A DNA stretch of 64,000 nucleotides from Gammaproteobacteria bacterium UBA2965 (GCA_002348385.1 DEBD01000028.1:102572-166571), one strand, 5' to 3'. Counted from the first letter of the stretch, positions 34,199 to 43,093 are shown. Translations and numbers: made by a program. The notes: generated from the letters alone by a model not told the origin.

Positions 34199-34771
34199 TT
34201 AGAGCGCCTCCAGCAGGAGTTCCACCCGGCCGTCGCTCATCAAAGTGCCGCGGCCCACGGTAAAGAACGAAAACGCTTCGATTAGTGCGTTCTGGGTGGT
34301 GGGATACATTCGCGCCTGGGCCTTTGGCCTGGGAGCCACCGACACCGTTTCGGCGTCGAGAATGCCGTATTGCTTGGGCGCAAAGGGTTGGGTTTCCTGG
34401 AATGCGCAATATCCGTGAGCGACGCTTTTGCGCTGTATCAGGGGCCGCAGCGCATCGCTCAGTGCCCTGAGCGCTCTTGGATTAAGGTAGTTCGGTGCAT
34501 CCCACAATAGACACAGGTCGAAGGGTCCAACCGCAAAGCTGAGTAGTGCTTTGAAGCACTCCAAGAGTTCGGCGTCTTCTAGCTCGTCCTGGGCCGTGAG
34601 CAGCGGATCGTCGTATAAGTCTGCGAAGTGCAGGCGGCATTTGAAATTAGAGAAGAACGCCACCGTCTGGGGTGTTGCCGGACCGATGTCGAATACCGTA
34701 AAGCGGGACCGCTGCTGCACCCGCTCCAGCAGCAGCGGTAAGTGTTGCGCTGATTCCGTTGTAGCGCTCAC
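34199..34771 (-). CDS. Hypothetical protein, methyltransferase-like fold
   Basis: Protein of 190 residues, start GTG. The order VFDIGPATPQTVAFF, CRLHFADLYDDPLL and FDLCLLWDAPNYLNPRALRALSDAL resembles the strands of a SAM methyltransferase, but the glycine-rich loop is reduced (DIGPATPQ), so cofactor binding is doubtful. It is 27 bp downstream of the bactofilin gene in the same direction, and may therefore serve a cell-envelope function. Confidence 0.7.
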   Translation of the reverse strand: MSATTESAQHLPLLLERVQQRSRFTVFDIGPATPQTVAFFSNFKCRLHFADLYDDPLLTAQDELEDAELLECFKALLSFAVGPFDLCLLWDAPNYLNPRALRALSDALRPLIQRKSVAHGYCAFQETQPFAPKQYGILDAETVSVAPRPKAQARMYPTTQNALIEAFSFFTVGRGTLMSDGRVELLLEAL

Positions 34772-34798
34772 GGTGCGACGCAGCGCAACGGCCGGGTG

Positions 34799-35299
34799 CT
34801 AGCCGGCGTTCTTCGCTGCGCCGCCTGCAGGCTCCACCGCGCTGGGCGCAGCCTTAATGGCTGGCTTCGACTGCTTGCTCGAGCCTTCGGCGGGATCCAT
34901 GTCGATGCTGCCTTTGAATTTGGCGCCATCTTCCAGGGTAACGCGCGGCGCGACGATGTTGCCCTTCACTCGGCCGTTCTTGCTGATGATGACTTTTTCC
35001 ACACCAGCGATGTCGCCGGTAACTTCGCCGTCGATGCGAACCACGTTGGCATGCACGTCCGCGCGAACCTCTCCCGACTGACCCACTGACAGTTCGTGTC
35101 CCGGCAGGGTCACGCTACCTTCCACTTTGCCTTCGATGGCGAGATTCTCTTCGCCGCTTATGTCACCTTTTATCCTGATGGTTGGTCCGATCATGGCCGT
35201 TGTCCTTGCGTTGACGCTTGCTGGATGATCCGAGGCGACGCTCGCAGGCCCCGAGTCCGGGGAGGCCGCTGGTTCCGAGTTTTTTCGCTTGTCAAACAT
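34799..35299 (-). CDS. Bactofilin (polymer-forming cytoskeletal protein)
   Basis: Protein of 166 residues. A disordered N-terminus is followed by the right-handed beta-helix of bactofilins: IGPTIRIKGDISGEENLAIEGKVEGSV, VRADVHANVVRIDGEVTGDI, VKGNIVAPRVTLEDGAKFKGSIDM. Bactofilins polymerise without nucleotide at the inner membrane and organise wall or motility machinery. The third of three consecutive ATGs is chosen (35299) because AGGA then has 10 nt to the start. The Ala- and Pro-rich tail is flexible. Divergent from the AroQ-PheC fusion. Confidence 0.9.
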   Translation of the reverse strand: MFDKRKNSEPAASPDSGPASVASDHPASVNARTTAMIGPTIRIKGDISGEENLAIEGKVEGSVTLPGHELSVGQSGEVRADVHANVVRIDGEVTGDIAGVEKVIISKNGRVKGNIVAPRVTLEDGAKFKGSIDMDPAEGSSKQSKPAIKAAPSAVEPAGGAAKNAG

Positions 35300-35682
35300 C
35301 ATCATATTCCTGGATGTAACCGGGTAGATAATAGCCCCAGAATATGGATAGAAACACGAGTGAGCACAAACTCTCAAGTGCCCGCTGCGCCGAGAAAGCT
35401 GCCTGGAGCGCCGCCGATGGCAGGCCAAGGAGCGTTCTGGTCCCGCCAACTGCCTGGTCGCGAGATACGCGAGCGCCGTATTTCAGGATTTACGCTACGA
35501 CAATGTCAAGATTCCGTCGCAGTTTAGCAACTTTCTTTTCCATGTTGTAAAACAGCACAGCCGCAGGGGCCGTGTTGGCCCCGGGTGGGGGCCTGAGTGT
35601 TTGCAGGGGTAGACACCCTGGTGACGACTGGGTGGTGGTTGCGTTACGTTGCGGCTCGTTGGTTGAGCCAGGGGCGTGGTTG
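35300..35682. other. Divergent intergenic region, bactofilin/AroQ-PheC
   Basis: A 383-bp gap without a credible gene; several short frames are shadows. TATTAT on the minus strand (35328-35333) is a possible -10 for the bactofilin gene. A motif for the fusion gene is not evident. Confidence 0.45.
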
Positions 35683-36897
35683 ATGTGGCGAAGTTTCGCG
35701 TGGGTGGTGGTGTTGCTTGTGGCGTGTTCTGCGTCGGCGCACAAGGAGCAGTCGCTGGACGCGCTGGTGAACGAGCGGCTGGGGCTGATGCGGGATGTGG
35801 CAGCCTACAAATGGCACCGCCAGCTCGACATTGAGGATCGGCAGCGCGAGGCCGAAGTGCTGCGGCGTTCCGTGCAAGAAGCGTTGACGCTGGGCGTGAC
35901 CCCGGTCAGCGCGGAGGGCTTCTTCCGAGCCCAGATTGAAGCAGCAAAGGCGGTACAGAGTCATTGGTTCGCACGCTGGGCGGCCGGTGAGCCGTCTGCG
36001 CCCAAAGACGCGGTCCCGGACCTGGTATCAGAAACGCGTCCCCGGCTGATGGACTTGGGCGCGCGAATCCTGGCGGCCGCCGCGTCTGGCTATGGTGGGG
36101 CTTCCCTCACGCTCACGGTTGAAGGAGTGGATGGGCAAACCGCGGCGCGCCTGCAGGAGGCCGCGCGCGGCTTGCGACTGTTTGCTCACCGGCTGGAACA
36201 GATTCGGGCTACCGGGGAGCTGCGCGTTGGCACCACCGGAGATTACGCGCCGTTTACACACCGCGGCTCCGCGGCGGAGCCGTTTGCCGGCATCGATGTA
36301 GAGATGGCCATGGATCTGGCCGATGCATTGGGTGTGCGGCCGGTGTTCGTTCCGACGAGCTGGCCCACGTTAATGGAAGACCTGTCGGCAGGACGATTCG
36401 ACATTGCCATGGGGGGTGTGTCGATCACGGCCGAACGCCGGCGCGTTGGGTACTTCTCCATTCCATATTACAGCGGCGGCAAGACACCCATCGCGCTGTG
36501 TGCGCAGGCCGCGAGATTCGGCACGCTGGCCGAGATCGACTCGCCGGGCGTGCGTGTGATTGTTAATCCGGGCGGTACCAACGAGCGTTTTATTCGAGCC
36601 AGCCTTCGTCGGGCCGAGGTGGTGATGCACCCCGACAACCGGACGATCTTCGAAGAGATTCTCGCGGGCCGGGCCGATGTGATGATCACCGATCGCATCG
36701 AGGTGGCCTTGCAGAGCAGCCGGCAGCCTCGCCTGTGCGGCACTATGGACCGCACCCTCAATCATCAGGACAAGGCTTATCTGCTGCCCACGGATAACCC
36801 GTGGAAGCGCTATGTGGACGATTGGTTGTACCAACGTCTACGAAGCGGCAGGGTAAACGCCCTGTTCCGGGCGCATGGGGTTCGGTTAGTGCACTGA
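35683..36897 (+). CDS. Exported chorismate mutase-cyclohexadienyl dehydratase fusion (AroQ gamma-PheC)
   Basis: Protein of 404 residues with an N-terminal signal peptide (SFAWVVVLLVACSASA). Residues about 22-130 match the secreted gamma-class AroQ: LVNERLGLMRDVAAYKWH, EDRQREAEVLRRSV and FFRAQIEAAKAVQSHW with the Arg, Lys and Gln of the active site. Residues about 175-404 match PheC, a binding-protein-fold dehydratase: LRVGTTGDYAPFTHR, VPTSWPTLMEDL, FDIAMGGVSIT, IVNPGGTNERF and the catalytic Glu in ITDRIEVALQ. Together they would turn chorismate via prephenate to phenylpyruvate in the periplasm. The start at 35683 places the signal at the N-terminus. Confidence 0.9.
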   Translation: MWRSFAWVVVLLVACSASAHKEQSLDALVNERLGLMRDVAAYKWHRQLDIEDRQREAEVLRRSVQEALTLGVTPVSAEGFFRAQIEAAKAVQSHWFARWAAGEPSAPKDAVPDLVSETRPRLMDLGARILAAAASGYGGASLTLTVEGVDGQTAARLQEAARGLRLFAHRLEQIRATGELRVGTTGDYAPFTHRGSAAEPFAGIDVEMAMDLADALGVRPVFVPTSWPTLMEDLSAGRFDIAMGGVSITAERRRVGYFSIPYYSGGKTPIALCAQAARFGTLAEIDSPGVRVIVNPGGTNERFIRASLRRAEVVMHPDNRTIFEEILAGRADVMITDRIEVALQSSRQPRLCGTMDRTLNHQDKAYLLPTDNPWKRYVDDWLYQRLRSGRVNALFRAHGVRLVH

Positions 36898-36956
36898 GCA
36901 GCGCGCGACCACATCGACTTGCGATCGTGGCCGATAGCGACATGTCCTGTTGGTGC

Positions 36957-37406
36957 CTAGGCGTCGCTTTGCGGCGCCGCCACCCGCCAGTAGCGAACGC
37001 CCTGCACCATGGATTCCAGGTCGTACTTCTTCTCGTAGGCGCCGCGCAAACGCTCGATTTCCTTGGCGTCGGTTACATCCGCCAGGGTGCCGGAGAAAAT
37101 GGTCTCGCCGATGAGCAAGCGGACGGTGGGATCATCGTCTACCCATCCGGGCCAGTTCTTCTCCTCGGGCGCGCCTGCTCCCACGTACAGCACGCCGTCC
37201 ATCTGCGCGCACCAGATGGTGACGGAGTGAGGGATGAAATACGGTGTGACCACCTCCAGGGCGACTTCCTTGTAGGCATCGGTAAACGACCAGTCGCTGG
37301 GGGTTTCGTCCGCTGTCTGTCCGGAAAGCCAAACCCCGGGGCGCGTATCGCTGGGGTTGCAGGCACTCAAAATCACAAGCGCTGCGAGAAATATGGGAAT
37401 CTTCAT
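36957..37406 (-). CDS. Lipoprotein, possibly split-barrel flavin-binding-like
   Basis: Protein of 149 residues with a lipoprotein signal (LAALVILSAC). The rest resembles small split beta-barrel proteins: HSVTIWCAQMDGVLYVGAGAPEEKNW, DPTVRLLIGETIFSGTLADVTDAKEIERL. The ATG overlaps the stop of the phosphotransferase gene (ATGA), which fixes the start; the longer frame to 37745 is an extension over that gene. The family link to pyridoxamine-phosphate-oxidase-like proteins is a guess from strand pattern. Confidence 0.72.
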   Translation of the reverse strand: MKIPIFLAALVILSACNPSDTRPGVWLSGQTADETPSDWSFTDAYKEVALEVVTPYFIPHSVTIWCAQMDGVLYVGAGAPEEKNWPGWVDDDPTVRLLIGETIFSGTLADVTDAKEIERLRGAYEKKYDLESMVQGVRYWRVAAPQSDA

Positions 37407-38509
37407 GACTTGCCTCCAAATGGGAGTAGCTCCAAGAGCCCGAGGTCTTCGCTGGTCGCCACCTGTCGCGCGATCATCTGAGACATCCAGGCGAACGCCC
37501 GCTCGTTGCTGCCATCCAGCGCGCCGGAAACCACGATGGCATAGGCCCAGTTGTGCAGGTGGGTGTGGCGGTAGTCGTCCCAGGCTTGATCGAATTCGTA
37601 GTTGGACACGCCGAGGGCAGCCAGCCCATCCAGATACCGTTGCAATAGCTCTCGTTCGTGCGCTCTGCGAACCTCGGTCTGGGTGCTCTGGCCCATGAGC
37701 AGCGTCACATCCTGCATGCCCCTGCCCAGCAGTGGTCCCTGCCAATCGATGATGGCCACCCGATGGTGCTCGGGTGCAGTGCCATAGAGCAGGTTCTCCA
37801 TGCGGAAGTCGCCGTGGGCGAGGGTAATGGGCGGGCGATCAGTGTGTGCCTGCAGTGCGGGTATAGAGCGCAGCAGATCGTCTTTACATGCGCGCACATG
37901 GTCGGGTAGGAACTCCCCGAAGGTTTGCACCATGTTGTCCCAGCCCGAAGTGGCCAGATTGTGCATATTGGTGGCATGAAAGCTGTTGGACACGTGCGGG
38001 ATCCACTGTATCTGGTCCGCCCGTTCCCAGAACGGAGCGTGCAGCTTGGCCAGCTCGTCGATGGCGATTTCGGTCTGTTCCAGCGTGGCGCCCACGATCT
38101 GATCGCCCACTTCATAGTCGGCCATATCCTCCATGAGAATGATGAAGTTGTCTCCGTCGAGCACGGTGAGGTGTATGACCGGAGCGCATGCCGTGGTTAG
38201 CGGATCCAGCTCCGCGAAATAGCGCGTCTCGCGTTCGTAGAGGTTGTAGCTCATGGCGACTTCGCGGTTGGTGGCGTTCTGCGACGGGTATTTCGCAATG
38301 AGCGTTGCCGGTGCGCTCTGGGCGTCGCCCTGATAGGTGAGGACCAGGCGAGACAGCTCGCTCATCATCCCAACGCCTTCCCCCACCTGCTCTCGGGTCA
38401 CGGTGGCAACCGACGTCTGCGCGCCGATCACGCCTTTCTCGCGGAGCGCCTGCGTGAGCCACTCACCGGTTATACCAGCGGGCATGGGAGGTAGTGGATG
38501 CACAGACAT
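37403..38509 (-). CDS. Phosphotransferase, aminoglycoside/ecdysteroid kinase-like
   Basis: Kinase-fold protein of 368 residues. The catalytic loop HGDFRMENLLY and the metal-binding IDWQG are clear, and the nucleotide lysine is in ATLIAKYPS. LMEDMADYEVGDQIVG is the hinge region. Similar proteins (ecdysteroid-kinase and APH-like) phosphorylate small hydroxylated molecules and often sit in steroid or acyl-CoA catabolic regions. The start at 38509 is 2 nt from the Bcp stop; the longer frame is discarded. Substrate unknown. Confidence 0.85.
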   Translation of the reverse strand: MSVHPLPPMPAGITGEWLTQALREKGVIGAQTSVATVTREQVGEGVGMMSELSRLVLTYQGDAQSAPATLIAKYPSQNATNREVAMSYNLYERETRYFAELDPLTTACAPVIHLTVLDGDNFIILMEDMADYEVGDQIVGATLEQTEIAIDELAKLHAPFWERADQIQWIPHVSNSFHATNMHNLATSGWDNMVQTFGEFLPDHVRACKDDLLRSIPALQAHTDRPPITLAHGDFRMENLLYGTAPEHHRVAIIDWQGPLLGRGMQDVTLLMGQSTQTEVRRAHERELLQRYLDGLAALGVSNYEFDQAWDDYRHTHLHNWAYAIVVSGALDGSNERAFAWMSQMIARQVATSEDLGLLELLPFGGKS

Positions 38510-38511
38510 GG

Positions 38512-38979
38512 TTATTGCTCCTGCAGCGCTTCGAGCACCTTCTGGGGGTGGTCGGCAGCCTTCGCTACCCTGCGCCAATGTTTGACGACCTTGCCGTTGG
38601 GCCCTACCCACACGGTGGATCGAATGACGCCGGTGGTCTTCTTGCCGTACATCATCTTCTCACCGTAGGCCTGGTACTTTTCCATGACCTTGCGGTTGGG
38701 ATCGCTCAAAAGAGTAAACGGCAACTTGTACTTGCCGGCAAACTTCGAATGGCTCACCTCGTCGTCGGGCGAAATCCCCAACACCACGGCGTTGTGTTGC
38801 TGGATCTGTTTCCACAAGTCGCGAAAGCCCTGGGCTTCCTTAGTGCAGCCCGGGGTGTCATCACGCGGATAGAAATACACGATGACGTTTTTGCCCTTCA
38901 GCGCTTTGAGTGACACTTTGTTGCCTTCGGCATCGTTCAGCGTGAACTGCGGTGCGGCCTTGCCTTCTTCAATGGCCAT
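38512..38979 (-). CDS. bcp: Thioredoxin-dependent peroxiredoxin Bcp, 1-Cys type
   Basis: Peroxiredoxin of 155 residues that reduces hydroperoxides. The peroxidatic Cys45 is in YPRDDTPGCTKEAQGFRDL; the resolving cysteine present five residues later in many Bcp proteins is glutamine here. KGKNVIVYFYP and RSTVWVGPNGKV are standard. It heads a minus-strand group with the phosphotransferase and the lipoprotein. Confidence 0.93.
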   Translation of the reverse strand: MAIEEGKAAPQFTLNDAEGNKVSLKALKGKNVIVYFYPRDDTPGCTKEAQGFRDLWKQIQQHNAVVLGISPDDEVSHSKFAGKYKLPFTLLSDPNRKVMEKYQAYGEKMMYGKKTTGVIRSTVWVGPNGKVVKHWRRVAKAADHPQKVLEALQEQ

Positions 38980-39097
38980 GGGTGCTCCGGGGTGTCTGAC
39001 GGGTCAACGCTAGCAAAGAAGCGAGCGTGCGGATAGCCGGGACGCACCTGACGGACGGCCCGGGACTGGTTAAAATGATGGTGAGTTGGGGGGGACT

Positions 39098-40288
39098 ATG
39101 AGTACGGATATCTATCTGGCAGCCGGCGTGCGCACCGCGCTCGGCAACTTCGGCGGCTCGCTGAAAGACGTTGAAACGAGCACTGTGGCCGCGCATGCGG
39201 CCCGGGCGTGTATGGAGCGCGCCGGAGTGGATCCCCGAGCCATCGACCACGTGGTGTACACGACGACCTGCCCCACGGATCAGGACTCCCTGTATCCCGC
39301 TCGGGTGGTGGGAATCAAGAGCGGGATCCCCGAGCAGGCAGCCGCCTTAGACGTATCTCGAGCCTGCGCCTCGGGCCTGCAGGCCATTTTGTCTGCCGGT
39401 CAGCAGATTCAGTCCGGGCATAGTCGCCTGGCGTTGGCGGGCGGGTCTGAGATGTTCAGCCGTGCGCCGTATGCGGTGACCACCGCTCGCTGGGGCATTG
39501 TGCGCGGTAACCGGCCCTTTGAGGACATGTTGGAGTGGTGTTATCGCTGCCCGTTCAGTCAGGAATATATGGGGGAGACGGCTGAGAACCTCACCGAGGA
39601 GTTCCAGTACGAACGTGAAGCGATGGATGAGTATGCGGCGTCCAGCCAGGCACGTGCCTGCGCCGCCATCGATTCTGGTTTTCTGTCCAGGCAGATTGCC
39701 CCCATCGAGGTGCCTGATGGGCGTGCTACGCGGACCTTTGAGGTCGACGAGTCGCCGCGCCGGGGTGTCGATGCCGAGCGGCTGTCAAAGCTCCGACCCG
39801 CGTTCAAGGAAGGTGGCAAGGTCACGGCGGGGAATTCCTCCGGCGTCACTGATGGTGCAGCCGCCATCCTGGTAGGTAGCCGCGAGAGCTTCGAGAAGGA
39901 AGGTGTGCAGCCCGAGGCCAGGCTGGTGGACTGGGCCGTGGTGGGTGTGCCGCCGCGCATCATGGGGCACGGCCCCGTGCCTGCCATCCAGCAACTGCTT
40001 GAGCGAACCGGTCTTGCCATCTCCGATGTGGATTATTTCGAGGTGAACGAGGCCTTCGCCGTGGTCAATCTGCATGTGGAACGCCAGCTTGGGATTCCGC
40101 GGGATGCACACAACCTCTATGGGGGTGGGATTTCCGTTGGCCATCCGCCTGGGGTGACGGGCCTGCGCATGGCGATGAATGGCATTCAGCATCTGCGCGA
40201 AAGCGATTCGCGTTATGCCATTTTGTCAATGTGCATGGGCGCGGGGCAGGGTATGGCGATGCTCATCGAAAACGCCGAGCGTGCCTAA
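39098..40288 (+). CDS. Thiolase (acetyl-CoA acyltransferase family)
   Basis: Thiolase-fold enzyme of 396 residues. The nucleophile lies in DVSRACASGLQAI, the histidine in ISVGHPPGVTGLRM, and the second cysteine in LSMCMGAGQGMAM. The usual GHPIGATG reads GHPPGVTG and CIGGGQG reads CMGAGQG, so it is a divergent member. Role: thiolytic cleavage of a 3-ketoacyl-CoA or the reverse. GGGGGG lies before the ATG. It opens a plus-strand group with an SDR and a Rieske oxygenase. Confidence 0.9.
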   Translation: MSTDIYLAAGVRTALGNFGGSLKDVETSTVAAHAARACMERAGVDPRAIDHVVYTTTCPTDQDSLYPARVVGIKSGIPEQAAALDVSRACASGLQAILSAGQQIQSGHSRLALAGGSEMFSRAPYAVTTARWGIVRGNRPFEDMLEWCYRCPFSQEYMGETAENLTEEFQYEREAMDEYAASSQARACAAIDSGFLSRQIAPIEVPDGRATRTFEVDESPRRGVDAERLSKLRPAFKEGGKVTAGNSSGVTDGAAAILVGSRESFEKEGVQPEARLVDWAVVGVPPRIMGHGPVPAIQQLLERTGLAISDVDYFEVNEAFAVVNLHVERQLGIPRDAHNLYGGGISVGHPPGVTGLRMAMNGIQHLRESDSRYAILSMCMGAGQGMAMLIENAERA

Positions 40289-40307
40289 CAGGTCATAAGG
40301 AGGTGTC

Positions 40308-41069
40308 ATGGATCTTGGATTGACGGGCAAACGAGCATTGGTTCCGGGCTCCACCAAAGGCATCTTGCGCCATGTGGTGGAACAGTTGGTGGACGAAGGG
40401 TGCGACGTGGCGATCTGCTCTCGATCCCCTGAAACGGTAGCGCGGGCTTTGCGGGAGCTGTCGGGCGGCAGGGGCAATGTGTTTGGCCGCGCCTGTGATG
40501 TGCTCGATAAAGACGATTACGAGTCCTGGATTGGCGAGATGGCGGAAGCCATGGGGGGAGTGGATATCTTCATCGCCGGCGTGAGCGCCGGCGGTGGCGA
40601 CGACAGCGAGAAGAACTGGTGGAAGAACTTCGAAGTAGACGTGCTCTCCACCGTGCGTGGCTGCGAGGCGGTCGTGCCGCAGATGCAGCAGGCGGGGGGC
40701 GGGGCGATCACGCTGGTGGGCACCACCGCATCGCTGGAAACCTTCGGAACCCCCCAGGCTTACAATGCCCTGAAGGGTTCATTGCTGGTCTACGGCAAGC
40801 AACTCTCACAGAGCGTGGGACGCGACAAGATCAGGGTTAACTCGGTGTCGCCCGGCCCCATCTACTTTGAAGGCGGGGTGTGGGCGATGCTCAAGGACAC
40901 CATGGCGCGGTGGTTCGAAAAGACGCTGCGGGAGCACCCGCAGGGCCGCATGGGCACCCCCGAAGAGGTGGCTAGTTGCATCGTTTTTCTGTCCAGCCCG
41001 GTGGCTAGCTGGGTGAGCGGGACGAACATGGTGGTGGACGGCGGTTTCACGAAACGCGTTCAGTTCTAA
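40308..41069 (+). CDS. Short-chain dehydrogenase with altered cofactor loop
   Basis: SDR of 253 residues. The cofactor loop reads PGSTKGILRHV; the last glycine of TGxxxGxG is Leu. Catalytic Ser and YxxxK are intact: TTASLETFGTPQAYNALKGSL. NSVSPGPI and the SGTNMVVDGGF tail are normal. AAGGAGGTG precedes the ATG. It lies 19 bp after the thiolase and 3 bp before the Rieske gene, so the three likely form an operon. Confidence 0.92.
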   Translation: MDLGLTGKRALVPGSTKGILRHVVEQLVDEGCDVAICSRSPETVARALRELSGGRGNVFGRACDVLDKDDYESWIGEMAEAMGGVDIFIAGVSAGGGDDSEKNWWKNFEVDVLSTVRGCEAVVPQMQQAGGGAITLVGTTASLETFGTPQAYNALKGSLLVYGKQLSQSVGRDKIRVNSVSPGPIYFEGGVWAMLKDTMARWFEKTLREHPQGRMGTPEEVASCIVFLSSPVASWVSGTNMVVDGGFTKRVQF

Positions 41070-41072
41070 GCT

Positions 41073-42380
41073 ATGGAGATCATCCGCAAACAGGTCATCC
41101 AACGCGTTGATCCGGAGTCCCAGGAGCGTGGCACCACGGCGGGCCAGGCGCCCGCGCAGGAGTTGGGTACGCAACTGATTCCCAAGGAGCGCTACACGTC
41201 GGATGCGTTCATGCGGCGCGAGTGGGAAGAGATTTGGACCAAGGTCTGGCTCTTGGGTTGTCGTGAAGATCAGATTCCCCAGCCGGGCGATTTCATGTGC
41301 ACCAACATCGGCACGGAGTCGGTGTTGCTGGTGCGGCAGCACGACGGAGGCGTTCGGGCGTTCTACAACGTCTGTATGCATCGGGGAAATCGACTGGCCG
41401 ATGAGGGCTTGGCACACACCGACGAGTTCAGCTGCAGCTATCACGACTGGCGCTACCAATTGGACGGGCGTTTTGCGGACATTCCAGATCTGCACACTTT
41501 TCCGCAGGGCGCCCCGCCGTGCGACGGTTTGCGGGAGATTCCTTGTGATACATGGGCCAGCTTCGTTTGGTTCAGCCTGAACCAGGAGGTGGAACCTCTG
41601 CGCGAGTACCTGGGCGAGGTGGCTGAGCACATGGAGCACTACCACTTCGAGCGAATGGCGATGACGCGCTGGGTGACCGCTGAGTGGAACTGCAACTGGA
41701 AGGCGTCGGTAGATGCGTTCTCAGAAAGCTACCACACTGCTAGAACGCACCCGCAGTTGCTGTGGTATCTGGATGATTTCAACGTGCAGATCGACCTGTA
41801 CGACAAACATAGCCGCTACCTGATTCCCTTCGGGGTGCTAAGCCCGCGGGTGGAGTCCGCTCCGGAGATTCCGCCACCGCTGAAGGTCCTGATGAAGAAC
41901 GCGGGGATAGACCCGGCCAGCTACGAGGGATCCATTGGTGACATTAGGCAGGCCGTGCAAAAGCACATGCGTGCCAATCAGGAGAGCCTGGGCAAGGACT
42001 ATTCCGATCTCAACGACGACCAACTCACGGACGACTACAACTATCTGATCTTCCCGAACATCAATCTCAATACTCACGCCGACGACCTGATGCTGTTCCG
42101 CAATCGTCCGCACCCGAGCGATCCGAACCGGATGCTGTTCGATATCTGGATGTTCGAGTTGCTTCCCCAGGGGGAACCCTGGCCTGAGTTGCCAAAGCAC
42201 GACTTCCGGCCGGAAGGCAGCCATCGTTCCCTGGGTCTGGTGATCGATCAGGACGCGGCTAATCTGGCCTCGGTGCAGGCTGGCATGAACAGCGCTGCTT
42301 ATCCCGGCCTGTGGCTATCCGATCAGGAGCTGCGCATTCGCCACTTTCACAAGACCATTGGCGACATGGTCGGCGACTAG
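41073..42380 (+). CDS. Aromatic-ring-hydroxylating (Rieske) oxygenase, second copy
   Basis: Rieske oxygenase large subunit of 435 residues, normal length. [2Fe-2S] ligands are C101-x-H103 (CMHRGNR) and C121-x2-H124 (CSYHDW). The mononuclear iron histidines are H221 and H226 in DAFSESYHTARTHP. It shares the scheme of the protein at 7948 but lacks the N-terminal extension. Neighbours are an SDR, a thiolase and a deleted amidohydrolase. No dedicated reductase is adjacent. Confidence 0.92.
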   Translation: MEIIRKQVIQRVDPESQERGTTAGQAPAQELGTQLIPKERYTSDAFMRREWEEIWTKVWLLGCREDQIPQPGDFMCTNIGTESVLLVRQHDGGVRAFYNVCMHRGNRLADEGLAHTDEFSCSYHDWRYQLDGRFADIPDLHTFPQGAPPCDGLREIPCDTWASFVWFSLNQEVEPLREYLGEVAEHMEHYHFERMAMTRWVTAEWNCNWKASVDAFSESYHTARTHPQLLWYLDDFNVQIDLYDKHSRYLIPFGVLSPRVESAPEIPPPLKVLMKNAGIDPASYEGSIGDIRQAVQKHMRANQESLGKDYSDLNDDQLTDDYNYLIFPNINLNTHADDLMLFRNRPHPSDPNRMLFDIWMFELLPQGEPWPELPKHDFRPEGSHRSLGLVIDQDAANLASVQAGMNSAAYPGLWLSDQELRIRHFHKTIGDMVGD

Positions 42381-42443
42381 AGCGTGCGTCTGGCAATGCG
42401 TTTCCTGCCAGGCTAGTCTCGGTGCTGGCAGCTAGGACGAGCC

Positions 42444-42737
42444 ATGGATGACCGGATGATTTCCGCGGATGCTCACATCACCAAGCATCCCGACACCTGC
42501 GTGGGCTCTATCGCCGCTGCTTGCAGAGACAAAGCGCCCAAGATTGTGGGTGGCGGCGACAAGGGTGATGTGGTCGTTATCGAAGGCATGAAACGGCCCA
42601 CTGCCATGGGGCTTGTGGCGGAGATCAGCGAAAAGCAGATGGCTCACCCGACCCGGGAGCAGAAGCGCGGGATTGTTTGTGACAACGTCGCCAGGCTGTA
42701 TCAGATCAACCCCGATATCCGGGCTGCTGCGGCCTAG
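42444..42737 (+). pseudogene. Internally deleted amidohydrolase remnant
   Basis: A 97-codon frame. The first about 60 residues (ISADAHITKHPDTCVGSIAAACRDKAPKIV, VIEGMKRPTAMGLVAEI) match the N-terminus of amidohydrolase-2 family proteins, and the last 30 (TREQKRGIVCDNVARLYQI) match their C-terminus. The roughly 270-300 residues between, with the metal-binding barrel, are missing without a frame break. This points to an in-frame deletion that left the ends joined. It follows the Rieske gene by 63 bp. It cannot be an active hydrolase; a residual small protein is possible. Confidence 0.7.
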
Positions 42738-42739
42738 GC

Positions 42740-43063
42740 GTGTCGATTCGCCTCGATAAGGAATGGAGCCCCTTGTCCGACAGCGAGCGCCTGCCGGCGC
42801 AACTGGGCGTGTTCGAGCTGGGCGACCATCGTGGGCAAATACTTCAGGTGGGCTATGCGGGTGGACGCAGCCGGTTCGGGCTGCGCGGCGCGGTGGCCGA
42901 GGCCGCTCAGGGGCTGGCAGCGGCGGATCGGTTTCGGGTGGAAGTGACCACTGCCTATCTCACTCGTTACCGGGAGTTGCTCATGGCCTATGTGGAAGAT
43001 CACGGCGCCCTGCCGCCGGCCAATGCGCCAGAGCCATCGCTGGGCCGATTGACCCGGGGATGA
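42740..43063 (+). CDS. Small conserved hypothetical protein, possibly GIY-YIG-like
   Basis: Protein of 107 residues starting with GTG two bases after the stop of the amidohydrolase remnant. The blocks LGVFELGDHRGQILQVGYAGGRSRFGLRG and LTRYRELLMAYVEDHGALPPAN recall small proteins whose strands (GVYEL...YIGYA) resemble the GIY-YIG nuclease core, but catalytic residues are not evident. Possibly translated with the remnant upstream. Confidence 0.68.
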   Translation: MSIRLDKEWSPLSDSERLPAQLGVFELGDHRGQILQVGYAGGRSRFGLRGAVAEAAQGLAAADRFRVEVTTAYLTRYRELLMAYVEDHGALPPANAPEPSLGRLTRG

Positions 43064-43093
43064 GTGGCTAGATCATCTGCTTTGCCTGGCTGC

